This document shows positions 7,097-13,622 of a stretch of DNA of 14,152 nucleotides, in pieces. Made by a program: the position numbers and the translations under genes. Source of the stretch: Chloroflexota bacterium (GTDB lineage Bacteria > Chloroflexota > Anaerolineae > Anaerolineales > UBA4823); assembly GCA_030636125.1 (NCBI GenBank), contig DAOVXM010000013.1:1-14152 (forward strand). The letters run 5' to 3'. The stretch's first letter is position 1; each line of letters begins with the position of its first letter. Below the pieces are notes generated by a model. That model was not told where the DNA came from. It searched no databases and saw only the letters and a program-made list of their open reading frames with translations.

Positions 7097-7669
7097 TTAC
7101 CCATTCGGTACCTTATGATGTTTCCGGCAACGTGCTTCATAGAGTTCCGCAGCACCGACCACAACTACAGGCTCGTCATACCGCGCAGGCTCCCCATCAA
7201 TTAGCCGTTGGGTGCGCGAAGCTGGCTCGCCACATGTCATACATATCGCATGCAACTTATCCACGCGCTCAGCCTGAGCCATCAGTATGGGTATGGGACC
7301 AAATGGTTCGCCACGGAAGTCTGTATCTAAGCCAGCTACAATTACACGCTTTCCCTGATCTGCCAAGTCACTGGCAATCGCGACAATCTCATTGTCAAAA
7401 AATTGCGCTTCATCGATCGCCACTACCGTCGTCGCTTCATCCAAGCGTACTGGTATCTCTACTGCAGATTGAATTGGCAAAGCAGCATATTCACTCCCGG
7501 CATGAGAGGTGACCTTTTCTACGGCATAGCGATCGTCAATGACCGGCTTAAAGACCTGCACTTTCTGACGAGCAATAGTCGCGCGGCGCAAGCGCCGGAT
7601 TAATTCATCGGTCTTACCACAAAACATGGAACCAGTGATAACTTCAATTGATCCAGTATGGTGCTTCAT
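7097..7669 (-). CDS. tdk: Thymidine kinase, type II
   Basis: Phosphorylates (deoxy)thymidine with ATP for dTMP salvage; 190 residues, family length. The P-loop GSMFCGKT (13-20) is followed by the catalytic DEAQF with E87, then the [13 protein letters not shown] segment (112-124). A structural zinc site is formed by C143, C146, C181 and H184. The lasso loop (about 165-180) that closes over thymidine is present. It is followed at 3 bp by hpt. An 89-bp gap containing a perfect 8-bp hairpin separates it from the L31 gene upstream, so the tdk-hpt-cca group may be read by leaky read-through from the ribosomal protein promoter. A GAGGGA Shine-Dalgarno precedes the ATG. Confidence 0.96.
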   Translation of the reverse strand: MKHHTGSIEVITGSMFCGKTDELIRRLRRATIARQKVQVFKPVIDDRYAVEKVTSHAGSEYAALPIQSAVEIPVRLDEATTVVAIDEAQFFDNEIVAIASDLADQGKRVIVAGLDTDFRGEPFGPIPILMAQAERVDKLHAICMTCGEPASRTQRLIDGEPARYDEPVVVVGAAELYEARCRKHHKVPNG

Positions 7670-7701
7670 ACGTCCCTCGGAATGATTGGATTAACAAGCA
7701 A

Positions 7702-7722
7702 GCAGATGCCATAAGCATCTGC
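7702..7722 (-). terminator. Intra-cluster hairpin, possible leaky terminator
   Basis: GCAGATGC and GCATCTGC form a perfect 8-bp stem around a 5-base loop between the L31 and tdk genes. On the minus strand it is followed by TTGCTTGTT, a broken T-tract. It could partly terminate or process the mRNA, separating ribosomal protein output from the salvage genes. Confidence 0.45.
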
Positions 7723-7758
7723 CTGTAAGTTTACCTTATGTTACGTAAAGCGCAAACA

Positions 7759-8232
7759 TCAAACGATAACTTCTTCACCTACCTCGGGTAAGGTGTAACC
7801 AAATGCACGTAGACGCCTCTTTAAATCTGCGAGAGATTTCCGACCGAAACCATCAATAGCTAATACGGCATCATCGCCCAAAGCGAGTTTCTCCAACGCC
7901 TGACCAACTTTTGTAATTCCAGCTTTGGCGAGAGAATCGGTAGCACGCTTACCTAATTCGAGCTCTGTAATCGGTCGTTCAGGCGAAACGCGCTCGGCGT
8001 CGCGAGATTCAATCTCATCCAAATAATCTTGGCGCGCCTGAAGCTTGCGATAAAAGCGATCAACCTGTCCCTCCGTGTCAACGATCCGTTGTTCTCCAGT
8101 GAAAAATGGATGGCATTGAGAACACACTTCCGTATGGATCTCTTTCGCAGTTGAACCAGTTATCCAGGAATTTCCACATGCACATGTCACCACTGCATCA
8201 TTATAATAAGTTGGGTGAATATCTACTTTCAT
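7759..8232 (-). CDS. rpmE: Ribosomal protein bL31 fused to RNA polymerase alpha-CTD-like domain
   Basis: A 157-residue protein, about twice the usual bL31 length. Residues 1-65 are a zinc-binding bL31: start MKVDIHPTYY, C17 and C19 in TCACGNSW, C37 and C40 in VCSQCHPFFTG, then the QRIVDTEGQVDRF segment. A charged linker (about 66-86) leads to a helix-hairpin-helix domain (about 87-146) that aligns with the E. coli RpoA C-terminal domain. R96 falls at the position of R265, D99 at N268, G130 at G296, K132 at K298 and S133 at S299, the residues that contact UP-element DNA. The C-terminal tail is acidic. The L31 half places it in the 50S subunit bridging to 30S. The second half could bind nucleic acid or protein. 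It is read in phase through one continuous frame, so this is a real fusion. It lies 82 bp after rpmA in the same direction. Confidence 0.9.
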   Translation of the reverse strand: MKVDIHPTYYNDAVVTCACGNSWITGSTAKEIHTEVCSQCHPFFTGEQRIVDTEGQVDRFYRKLQARQDYLDEIESRDAERVSPERPITELELGKRATDSLAKAGITKVGQALEKLALGDDAVLAIDGFGRKSLADLKRRLRAFGYTLPEVGEEVIV

Positions 8233-8314
8233 CTCAGATCAATCCTATCGTGGTGAAACGCGAATCAATAAATCCAGAACGGTTTTTATCAAATCACCCT
8301 TCACATAATTCTCT

Positions 8315-8572
8315 TTATTCTACCTGTAAGACACTAACACGCTTTCGGTTATCACGGATGGTTTCATATAAAACAACTCCATCTGAAGTAGCAAACAGCG
8401 TGTCATCCTTGCCTACACCCACATTTCGTCCAGGTTTTATGCGTGTTCCCCGCTGGCGTACGAGGATATTTCCCGAACGAACACGCTCTCCGCCAAAAAC
8501 CTTCACACCCAAACGTTGGGATTGGCTATCTCGTCCATTGCGACTAGAGCCGCCACCTTTTTTATGAGCCAT
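8315..8572 (-). CDS. rpmA: Ribosomal protein bL27
   Basis: A 50S subunit protein whose N-terminus reaches toward the peptidyl transferase centre; 85 residues. The start at 8572 gives the canonical [18 protein letters not shown]-terminus and lies a few bases after a GAGAGGA Shine-Dalgarno. A longer reading from 8605 would add 11 residues that overlap the L21 gene and is rejected. The core motif [11 protein letters not shown] and the C-terminal [14 protein letters not shown] pattern are intact. There is no cleavable Firmicutes-type N-terminal extension. It is 10 bp downstream of rplU. The usual next neighbour obgE is absent; an L31 gene follows instead. Confidence 0.97.
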   Translation of the reverse strand: MAHKKGGGSSRNGRDSQSQRLGVKVFGGERVRSGNILVRQRGTRIKPGRNVGVGKDDTLFATSDGVVLYETIRDNRKRVSVLQVE

Positions 8573-8582
8573 ATTTTCCTCT

Positions 8583-8900
8583 CTATTCCACCGAAATGGA
8601 GTCAATCTTCAAGCGGGTATACTGCTGGCGATGACCTTGCTTCACGCGATACCGAACTTGGGGCTTGTATTTAAAAACTATGATCTTCGGACCCTTGACT
8701 TGGGAGACAACCGTAGCTTGAACCTTAGCCCCATCGACAAGGGGTGTTCCCACAGTCACCTCGCCATCCTCTGCCACAAGGAGCACTCGCTCTAAGTCAA
8801 TTTGCTCACCATCTTCAGCAGGGAAGCGGTCCACATCAATGATATCACCTTCGACGGTTTTATATTGCTTACCGCCATCTTCTACGATTGCATACTTCAT
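8583..8900 (-). CDS. rplU: Ribosomal protein bL21
   Basis: A 50S subunit protein contacting 23S rRNA; 105 residues, standard length. It begins [14 protein letters not shown] and has the family C-terminal signature [20 protein letters not shown] followed by the [12 protein letters not shown] segment. A strong GGAGGAA Shine-Dalgarno (complement at 8906-8912) precedes the ATG. It is the first gene of the minus-strand translation and salvage cluster and is driven by the promoter at 9043-9071. The leader contains a GC-rich hairpin. Confidence 0.97.
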   Translation of the reverse strand: MKYAIVEDGGKQYKTVEGDIIDVDRFPAEDGEQIDLERVLLVAEDGEVTVGTPLVDGAKVQATVVSQVKGPKIIVFKYKPQVRYRVKQGHRQQYTRLKIDSISVE

Positions 8901-9005
8901 AAAACTTCCTCCAGCTTCACTTCACCACACACTCCGCGCGAAATTTCAGCTAAGAACTTTCATCCGTGCGCCTAGGTGCGGGGAAGTTGGGGATACATAG
9001 TTTGT

Positions 9006-9029
9006 GCCCCAGCAACGAGCTGCCGGGGC
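9006..9029 (-). promoter_or_regulatory. GC-rich hairpin in the rplU leader
   Basis: GCCCCGGCA pairs with TGCTGGGGC over 9 bp (one G-U) around a 6-base loop. On the minus strand it starts a few bases after the predicted transcription start and is not followed by a U-tract, so it is not a terminator. It may stabilise the 5' end or bind a ribosomal protein. I cannot match it to the known Firmicutes L21 leader. Confidence 0.5.
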
Positions 9030-9042
9030 AGTACGGATACAG

Positions 9043-9071
9043 ATTATACTGGCTATAGGCCAGTCTGTCAA
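9043..9071 (-). promoter_or_regulatory. Consensus sigma-70 promoter of the rplU cluster
   Basis: On the minus strand TTGACA (complement of 9066-9071) and TATAAT (complement of 9043-9048) are both perfect hexamers at the optimal 17-bp spacing. Transcription should begin near 9036, giving a leader of about 135 bases. The spacer is itself a dyad, CTGGC-5-GCCAG (9049-9063), which could serve as an operator. Confidence 0.88.
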
Positions 9072-9241
9072 CAATATTTCTAATAAACGCGCCCTTCATT
9101 TGCCACTTAATGAGGTACAAAATATCCAAGGATGAAGGTTAAGTCCGGAAAGGTGTCTCTGTAAAAATATCGGATCTGTATCACCTATAAATGAGGATAA
9201 ATTGCATAGTAAACTCGTCATCGTTAATGCTAAAAGCAATC
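9072..9241. other. Unassigned part of the rplU/ppdK divergent region
   Basis: This stretch lies between the rplU promoter and the candidate ppdK promoter. I see no gene, ribosome binding site, hairpin with U-tract, or strong repeat in it. Confidence 0.5.
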
Positions 9242-9270
9242 TTGCTTGTGGTAAACTATAGCGTTATATT
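9242..9270 (+). promoter_or_regulatory. Candidate ppdK promoter
   Basis: TTGCTT (9242-9247) and TATATT (9265-9270) are separated by 17 bp. The -10 matches consensus at five of six positions; the -35 at three. Initiation near 9277 would give a leader of about 248 bases. An inverted repeat CCAGGC/GCCTGG (9273-9278/9301-9306) overlaps the predicted start. Confidence 0.4.
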
Positions 9271-9370
9271 GACCAGGCGAACAACAATGCATACCAAGAT
9301 GCCTGGGATTAAAATATGTTGATGCAATCAATGGTAATCGTATCAACTTTCTGATACATCCCATCGATAA

Positions 9371-9486
9371 AAAGCGGTTCTTTGGGAATTCCTATAGAAG
9401 GCTGCAGGGGTGGGTTTGATGGCGGGTGTAAGGCTGCCATCAAACCCACCTCTTATGTCCCGAAATGAAAAATCCCAAAGAGCTTT
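9371..9486 (+). promoter_or_regulatory. Two-tier stem structure in the ppdK leader
   Basis: An inner hairpin pairs 9409-9423 (GGTGGGTTTGATGGC) with 9436-9450 over 15 perfect base pairs, extendable outward by three more (one G-U) to 9406/9453, around a 12-base loop. Outside it, CTTTGGGA (9380-9387) pairs with TCCCAAAG (9473-9480). AAAGC (9371-9375) pairs with GCTTT (9482-9486) across a small internal loop. No U-tract follows. The structure ends about 25 bases before the AGGAGG of ppdK, so a role in translation, stability or attenuation is possible. It does not match a riboswitch I know. Confidence 0.55.
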
Positions 9487-9524
9487 CAAAATGACTATTT
9501 CGATAATGATTAGGAGGCTTAACT

Positions 9525-12272
9525 ATGAGTAACACAAAGTGGGTATATGGTTTTGATGAGGTCGAAAAGGCTGAAGCGCATGTTGGGGGGGAATGGGAAG
9601 GCGTCCGCTCCCTACTGGGAGGTAAAGGCGCTAACTTGGCTGAAATGACCCGAATTGATGTTCCAGTACCCCATGGTTTCACAGTGACCACAGAAGCTTG
9701 TATTGCTTACTTAGCTGAAGGTGAGAAATTCCCCTCAGATATGTGGGAACAAGAGCTAGAGGCTATGAAACACGTAGAAGATCAAACCGGCAAAAAATTC
9801 GGCGATCCAGCAAATCCTTTGCTGGTTTCCTGCCGCTCTGGTGCAAAGTTCTCCATGCCCGGCATGATGGATACCGTACTTAACATTGGTCTGAATGATA
9901 AAACTGCTGCTAGTTTGGGAGAAAAAACCCAGGACGATCGCTTCGTTTTTGATGCATATCGTCGATTGGTGCAGATGTTCGGAACGGTTGTGCTAGATAT
10001 CCCTGATGAGGCCTTTGAGGATGTCTTGGATGAATATAAAGAGAAAAATGGGATCAAGTCCGACGTTGAGCTCTCCACGGATGATTGGAAATTAATAACC
10101 AAAAAATTCCAGGATATCGTACGTGATCACAGAGGTTTTGATTTTCCCCAGGATCCATACGAGCAACTTCGTCTGGCGACAGAAGCCGTATTTAAATCAT
10201 GGAACGGAAAACGCGCCATTGACTACCGTAATGCCGCTGGAATTACACACGATCTTGGTACTGCGGTTAACATAGTTACCATGGTGTTTGGCAATATGGG
10301 CTCAGATTCCGGAACGGGCGTCGCCTTCACACGCGATCCTGCTACAGGAGAAAAGAAAATCTACGGTGATTACCTGCTCAACGCGCAAGGTGAGGATGTC
10401 GTAGCTGGTATTCGTAATACCGAAAAAATCGAGAATCTTGGGAATGAAATGCCAAAATCGTACCAGGAATTCCTAGATATCTGTGATAAATTGGAGCACC
10501 ACTACAGGGAAATGCAGGACGTAGAATTCACCATTGAAAATGGCAAATTATGGATGCTACAGACACGCGATGGCAAACGCACAGCAAAAGCCGCGGTTAC
10601 AATTGCTGTCGACATGGCAAACGAAGGCTTGATTACCCAAGAAGAGGCTGTATTGAAAGTCTCACCAGAGCAAGTGGACACACTATTACACCCACAGTTT
10701 GATTTCCAGGCTAAAGCAGCAGCAATCAACGCAGGAAAACTATATGCGACGGGTGTAAACGCCTCTCCAGGCGCGGCCGTGGGGCAAGTGTACTTCGATG
10801 CTGATACGTCCGAGCAGATGGCCAAAGAAGAAGGCCAGGATGTGATCATGGTACGACCTTTCACAAAACCAGACGATGTACACGGTATGCTAGCAGCGAA
10901 AGGTATCTTGACCAGCGAGGGCGGAGCTACATCCCACGCTGCGGTAGTTGCTCGCCAGTTTGGTGTCCCTTGCGTGGTGGGTGCGGCTGCCATCCGCATT
11001 GACCTGGATAAGCGCCAAATGGAAGTAGATGGCAAGGTCGTAAATGAAGGGCAATGGATTTCTGTAGATGGCACTAGCGGTGAAGTCTTTATCGGTGATA
11101 TCCCCACCATCGCACCAATCCTGGAAGAGCAAACCGACCTGCTTACATTATTAAACTGGGCAGACGAGATTTGTGCCACTCCAGGTATACGCCAGGCTCC
11201 CACTGGGTGGCCCACGAGGGGTCTCCAGGTCTGGGCTAACGCCGATTACCCATCTGATGCTCGTCGAGCTCGTTCATACGGTGCAGTTGGTATTGGTCTC
11301 TGCCGGACAGAGCACATGTTTTTTGAACCAGAGCGTCTGCCAATCGTCCAAAGAATGATCCTGGCAGAAACTAGCGAAGAACGCATATCTGCTTTGGATG
11401 AATTACTTCCCTATCAGCGATCCGATTTCGAGGGATTATTTGAAGCAATGGATGGCTACCCCGTGATCATCCGCCTGATCGATCCACCCCTTCATGAGTT
11501 CCTGCCTTCGTTGGAAGAGACCCTGGAAGAAGTGATCACCATGCGAGTGAAAGGTGAAACAGATGGCTTGGCTGAAAAGGAAGAGCTTCTCCAGAACATT
11601 CAGGCGCTACACGAAAGTAACCCCATGATGGGTTTACGAGGTATACGCCTGAGCATTATGATGCCGGAAATCGTCGAAATGCAGGTACGGGCTATCTTTG
11701 AAGGGGCTGCAGATGCCACTCTGAAGGGTGTCAACGCCAAACCCGAAGTGATGATCCCACTTACTGGGCATGTCAACGAGCTTAATGTCATTCAGCCCAG
11801 ACTTGAGCAAATCGCCAATGATGTTATGACTACAAAGGGCGTGGAATTCCCATACAAATTTGGCACGATGATCGAAATCCCTCGCGCCGCTGTTACTGCT
11901 ACAGAAATCGCACAGGTAGCAGAGTTCTTCTCGTTCGGTACGAATGACCTGACTCAGATGACCTATGGATACAGCCGGGATGATGCCGAGCGCAACTTCC
12001 TTCTTAAGTACGTTGAAGATGGTATCCTGCCCGAGAATCCCTTCCAGACCATCGATCGCGATGGGGTGGGTCGACTGATGGAAATTGCCGTGCAAGATGG
12101 TCGCTCTTCTCGGGTTGATCTTGAAGTGGGCATCTGCGGCGAGCACGGTGGGGATCCATCGTCCATAGAATTTTGCCATTTGATTGGCAATAACTATGTA
12201 AGCTGTTCACCATTCCGTGTGCCGATAGCTCGCCTGGCAGCAGCTCACGCTGGCTTGCAGCACAAGGCGTAA
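9525..12272 (+). CDS. ppdK: Pyruvate, phosphate dikinase
   Basis: Interconverts pyruvate, ATP and phosphate with phosphoenolpyruvate, AMP and pyrophosphate in the cytoplasm; it serves gluconeogenesis or PPi-linked glycolysis. At 915 residues it is slightly long for the bacterial enzyme. The N-terminal ATP-grasp nucleotide-binding domain begins with LLGGKGANLAEM (30-41) and contains CRSGAKFSMPGMMDTVLN (103-120) and GTGVAFTRDPATGE (263-276). The central phospho-histidine domain has H471 in SEGGATSHAAVVAR, with T469 at the position regulated by DUF299-type regulatory proteins in other lineages. The C-terminal PEP/pyruvate barrel has GLCRTEHMFF (591-600), RLIDPPLHEFLP (650-661), FGTNDLTQM (804-812) and catalytic C871 in GICGEHGGDP. 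AGGAGG (9512-9517) lies 7 bases before the ATG. A terminator follows, so it is probably monocistronic. No regulatory protein gene is adjacent. Confidence 0.98.
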   Translation: MSNTKWVYGFDEVEKAEAHVGGEWEGVRSLLGGKGANLAEMTRIDVPVPHGFTVTTEACIAYLAEGEKFPSDMWEQELEAMKHVEDQTGKKFGDPANPLLVSCRSGAKFSMPGMMDTVLNIGLNDKTAASLGEKTQDDRFVFDAYRRLVQMFGTVVLDIPDEAFEDVLDEYKEKNGIKSDVELSTDDWKLITKKFQDIVRDHRGFDFPQDPYEQLRLATEAVFKSWNGKRAIDYRNAAGITHDLGTAVNIVTMVFGNMGSDSGTGVAFTRDPATGEKKIYGDYLLNAQGEDVVAGIRNTEKIENLGNEMPKSYQEFLDICDKLEHHYREMQDVEFTIENGKLWMLQTRDGKRTAKAAVTIAVDMANEGLITQEEAVLKVSPEQVDTLLHPQFDFQAKAAAINAGKLYATGVNASPGAAVGQVYFDADTSEQMAKEEGQDVIMVRPFTKPDDVHGMLAAKGILTSEGGATSHAAVVARQFGVPCVVGAAAIRIDLDKRQMEVDGKVVNEGQWISVDGTSGEVFIGDIPTIAPILEEQTDLLTLLNWADEICATPGIRQAPTGWPTRGLQVWANADYPSDARRARSYGAVGIGLCRTEHMFFEPERLPIVQRMILAETSEERISALDELLPYQRSDFEGLFEAMDGYPVIIRLIDPPLHEFLPSLEETLEEVITMRVKGETDGLAEKEELLQNIQALHESNPMMGLRGIRLSIMMPEIVEMQVRAIFEGAADATLKGVNAKPEVMIPLTGHVNELNVIQPRLEQIANDVMTTKGVEFPYKFGTMIEIPRAAVTATEIAQVAEFFSFGTNDLTQMTYGYSRDDAERNFLLKYVEDGILPENPFQTIDRDGVGRLMEIAVQDGRSSRVDLEVGICGEHGGDPSSIEFCHLIGNNYVSCSPFRVPIARLAAAHAGLQHKA

Positions 12273-12350
12273 ATAGTTTTGCAAAATAATTACGTCGGAC
12301 ATTCGCACTTTAAAGGTGAATGATTGGTAAAAAATTGAGAGTTAGTGTAA

Positions 12351-12380
12351 AAAAAGAGTGATCGCATGATCACTCTTTTT
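12351..12380. terminator. Bidirectional terminator between ppdK and the convergent small gene
   Basis: AAAAAGAGTGATC and GATCACTCTTTTT form a perfect 13-bp inverted repeat around a 4-base loop. T-runs stand on the 3' side in both directions. It lies between convergent genes and should end transcription of both. Confidence 0.9.
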
Positions 12381-12424
12381 CGATACTCCCAATCGTTATA
12401 TGATGATATATTATTAAGTTTAGC

Positions 12425-12637
12425 TTATTCCGTCGTCTCTACCCATCCCACAGCTTCAAGATACCATCGTGGCGCTCTAGATACGTAGTTTCCAGAGCGA
12501 TCCAAAACAGGTTTGCGCCGCTCGTCGCCAAGCTCACCCACCTCACATGCAATCATACGATGTGCGTGGCATTCCTGTTCTTTATCACAGACCTGAAAGC
12601 AAACCGGGCAGATAAAAATTCTTTGCTCTGTATCCAT
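12425..12637 (-). CDS. Small Cys/His-rich protein, function unknown
   Basis: A 70-residue protein, taking the ATG at 12637. It lies 7 bases after GGAGG (complement at 12645-12649), whereas the ATG at 12640 and GTG at 12643 are too close to it. The front half has a metal-binding pattern: C10, C13 (CPVC), C17, C23, H24, H26 and C31. The rest is short and charged and ends in an aromatic PRWYLEAVGW segment. There is no signal peptide or membrane helix. An extended -10 promoter lies just upstream and a terminator downstream, so it is its own transcription unit. I do not recognise the family. A single-zinc regulatory or adaptor protein is one possibility. Confidence 0.72.
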   Translation of the reverse strand: MDTEQRIFICPVCFQVCDKEQECHAHRMIACEVGELGDERRKPVLDRSGNYVSRAPRWYLEAVGWVETTE

Positions 12638-12668
12638 CATCACACCTCCAGCAAATGACTACTTTTAT

Positions 12669-12677
12669 ATTATACCA
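12669..12677 (-). promoter_or_regulatory. Extended -10 promoter of the small Cys/His protein
   Basis: On the minus strand TGGTATAAT is a perfect extended -10 element. No good -35 lies at the proper distance; a TTGACA seven bases upstream is too close to serve. Initiation near 12662 gives a leader of about 25 bases containing the GGAGG. Confidence 0.55.
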
Positions 12678-12710
12678 TTTTTGTCAAGATTTGAAGACGG
12701 ATACCGAAAA

Positions 12711-12750
12711 TAACTACGGCGCAGTGAAGGCTTTTTCCTGAGCAGTTACA
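12711..12750 (-). repeat. Copy of the 14-base 3' motif with imperfect hairpin
   Basis: CCTGAGCAGTTACA at 12737-12750 is identical to 4761-4774. On the minus strand it begins 8 bases after the stop of the GerMN lipoprotein gene. AGTTA (12745-12749) can pair with TAACT (12711-12715), and TTTTC follows, giving a weak terminator-like fold as at 4715-4776. Confidence 0.45.
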
Positions 12751-12757
12751 ACGCCAT

Positions 12758-13456
12758 CTATTTCCCAGTGGCAAGGATATCGCCCAACAAGTTACCGTTG
12801 AGCAAGATATTCACCTTCTTGACTTCTGGGAATTGGCGAACAGTAGACCAGACCTGGGCTCGCACGCGACTATCGTCACACCGATCACCTGAACGGACAT
12901 AAGTACCGCTCAAATCAACGGAAACCTCGCCGTAATAAGTATGGAAGGACACATTACTCACTTCCAGGTTGGAGAGATATACCGGATTATACAAATTCCC
13001 AAAATATTCCCGTTTATAGAAAAGGCGCTTAAGCGCAGTTGCCACGTCTTTCTCAACATCACCCGTTCGCCAGACACCAGTATTGGCTTTTATTAGGCTA
13101 TCGCCACAAGAAACAGGTCCCCCTGTGTCTAACTGGATGTAATAAACATAAACAGCGTCTTCACCTGAAGGTGTCGGTGGAACAAGGGTCTCTGTCGGTG
13201 TTTCGGTTGGGAATGGAGTATTTGTAGGGGAAGGCGTGAGCGTTGCAGTGGACGTTTCCGTAGGAGGTAGTGGAGTAGGTGTTTCCGTTGGTGGCAGAGG
13301 TGTAGCTGATGGGGGATGTGAAGTATAGGTCGCAGTAGAAGTCTCTTGAGCAGGTTGTTGTTTGGGTTCTGATGGTTCCGAGCTACACCCAGATAATAGG
13401 ATCATTGCCAATACTAGCAAAAAAAGTTTTGATATCCAATGATGAATCAGTTTCAT
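12758..13456 (-). CDS. GerMN-domain lipoprotein
   Basis: A 232-residue surface lipoprotein. The start at 13456 lies 7 bases after AGGA; an ATG six bases earlier overlaps the Shine-Dalgarno. A short basic, hydrophobic leader ends in a lipobox (LLSGC, Cys24). A Pro/Thr-rich, low-complexity linker of about 60 residues (about 37-97) follows, built from repeated TP, PTET and PT units. The C-terminal globular domain (about 100-230) has the GerMN pattern: a VATALKRLF helix, YNPVYLSNLEVSNVSF, VSVDLSGTY, RAQVWSTVRQFPEVKKVNILLNG. Two cysteines (in SCGDS and DRCDD) are also found in the paralog upstream, so a disulfide is likely. GerMN domains occur in spore germination protein GerM and in many non-sporulating bacteria; the role here is unknown. 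It is 3' of a related gene. Confidence 0.88.
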   Translation of the reverse strand: MKLIHHWISKLFLLVLAMILLSGCSSEPSEPKQQPAQETSTATYTSHPPSATPLPPTETPTPLPPTETSTATLTPSPTNTPFPTETPTETLVPPTPSGEDAVYVYYIQLDTGGPVSCGDSLIKANTGVWRTGDVEKDVATALKRLFYKREYFGNLYNPVYLSNLEVSNVSFHTYYGEVSVDLSGTYVRSGDRCDDSRVRAQVWSTVRQFPEVKKVNILLNGNLLGDILATGK

Positions 13457-13484
13457 TGTCATTTCCTATTATTTGGTGGTTGCG

Positions 13485-13606
13485 ACTAGTGCTTTGTCAA
13501 GGGTGAAAGTCTCATTCGATATCGAGGTGACAAAACCCTTGACAAAGCTTAAAGTGTTCCGTCCGCGATCTATTCTTGCTAAACAATCACATTTGACGGA
13601 CACTAG
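13485..13606. repeat. Nested inverted repeats, possible degenerate mini-transposon
   Basis: This 122-bp element fills most of the gap between the two GerMN genes. GCTTTGTCAAGGGT (13491-13504) and its exact complement (13535-13548) form a 14-bp inverted repeat enclosing the palindrome TCGATATCGA (13516-13525). AGTGTTCCGTC (13553-13563) pairs with GACGGACACT (13595-13604) with one bulge. The outermost bases, CTAGTG and CACTAG, are also inverted. The two ends read CTAGTG-CTTT-GTCAA and CTAGTG-TCC-GTCAA on opposite strands. No transposase is present. A short frame across it (13469-13663) has no credible coding signal. Confidence 0.5.
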
Positions 13607-13622
13607 CATTGCACCAGTATTT

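Noticed and set aside
8106..8567. 153-residue plus-strand frame opposite L31 and L27
   Set aside because: It is antisense to two certain ribosomal protein genes and has no family features.
8573..8605. Longer N-terminus for L27 (11 extra residues)
   Set aside because: It overlaps the L21 gene, and the canonical MAHKKGGG start at 8572 has its own well-placed Shine-Dalgarno.
9273..9453. T-box or known riboswitch upstream of ppdK
   Set aside because: No T-box antiterminator core and no thiamine, purine or c-di-GMP riboswitch core motif was found. The gene is also not a usual T-box target.
10502..11215. 237-residue minus-strand frame inside ppdK
   Set aside because: It is antisense to conserved catalytic regions of the dikinase; composition is typical of a shadow frame.
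12684..12689. TTGACA (minus strand) as -35 of the small Cys/His gene
   Set aside because: It is only seven bases from the TATAAT, too close to form a promoter pair; the extended -10 explains the signal better.
13140..13340. Tandem DNA repeat in the first GerMN gene
   Set aside because: The repetition follows from the Thr/Pro-rich stalk coding sequence and needs no separate element.
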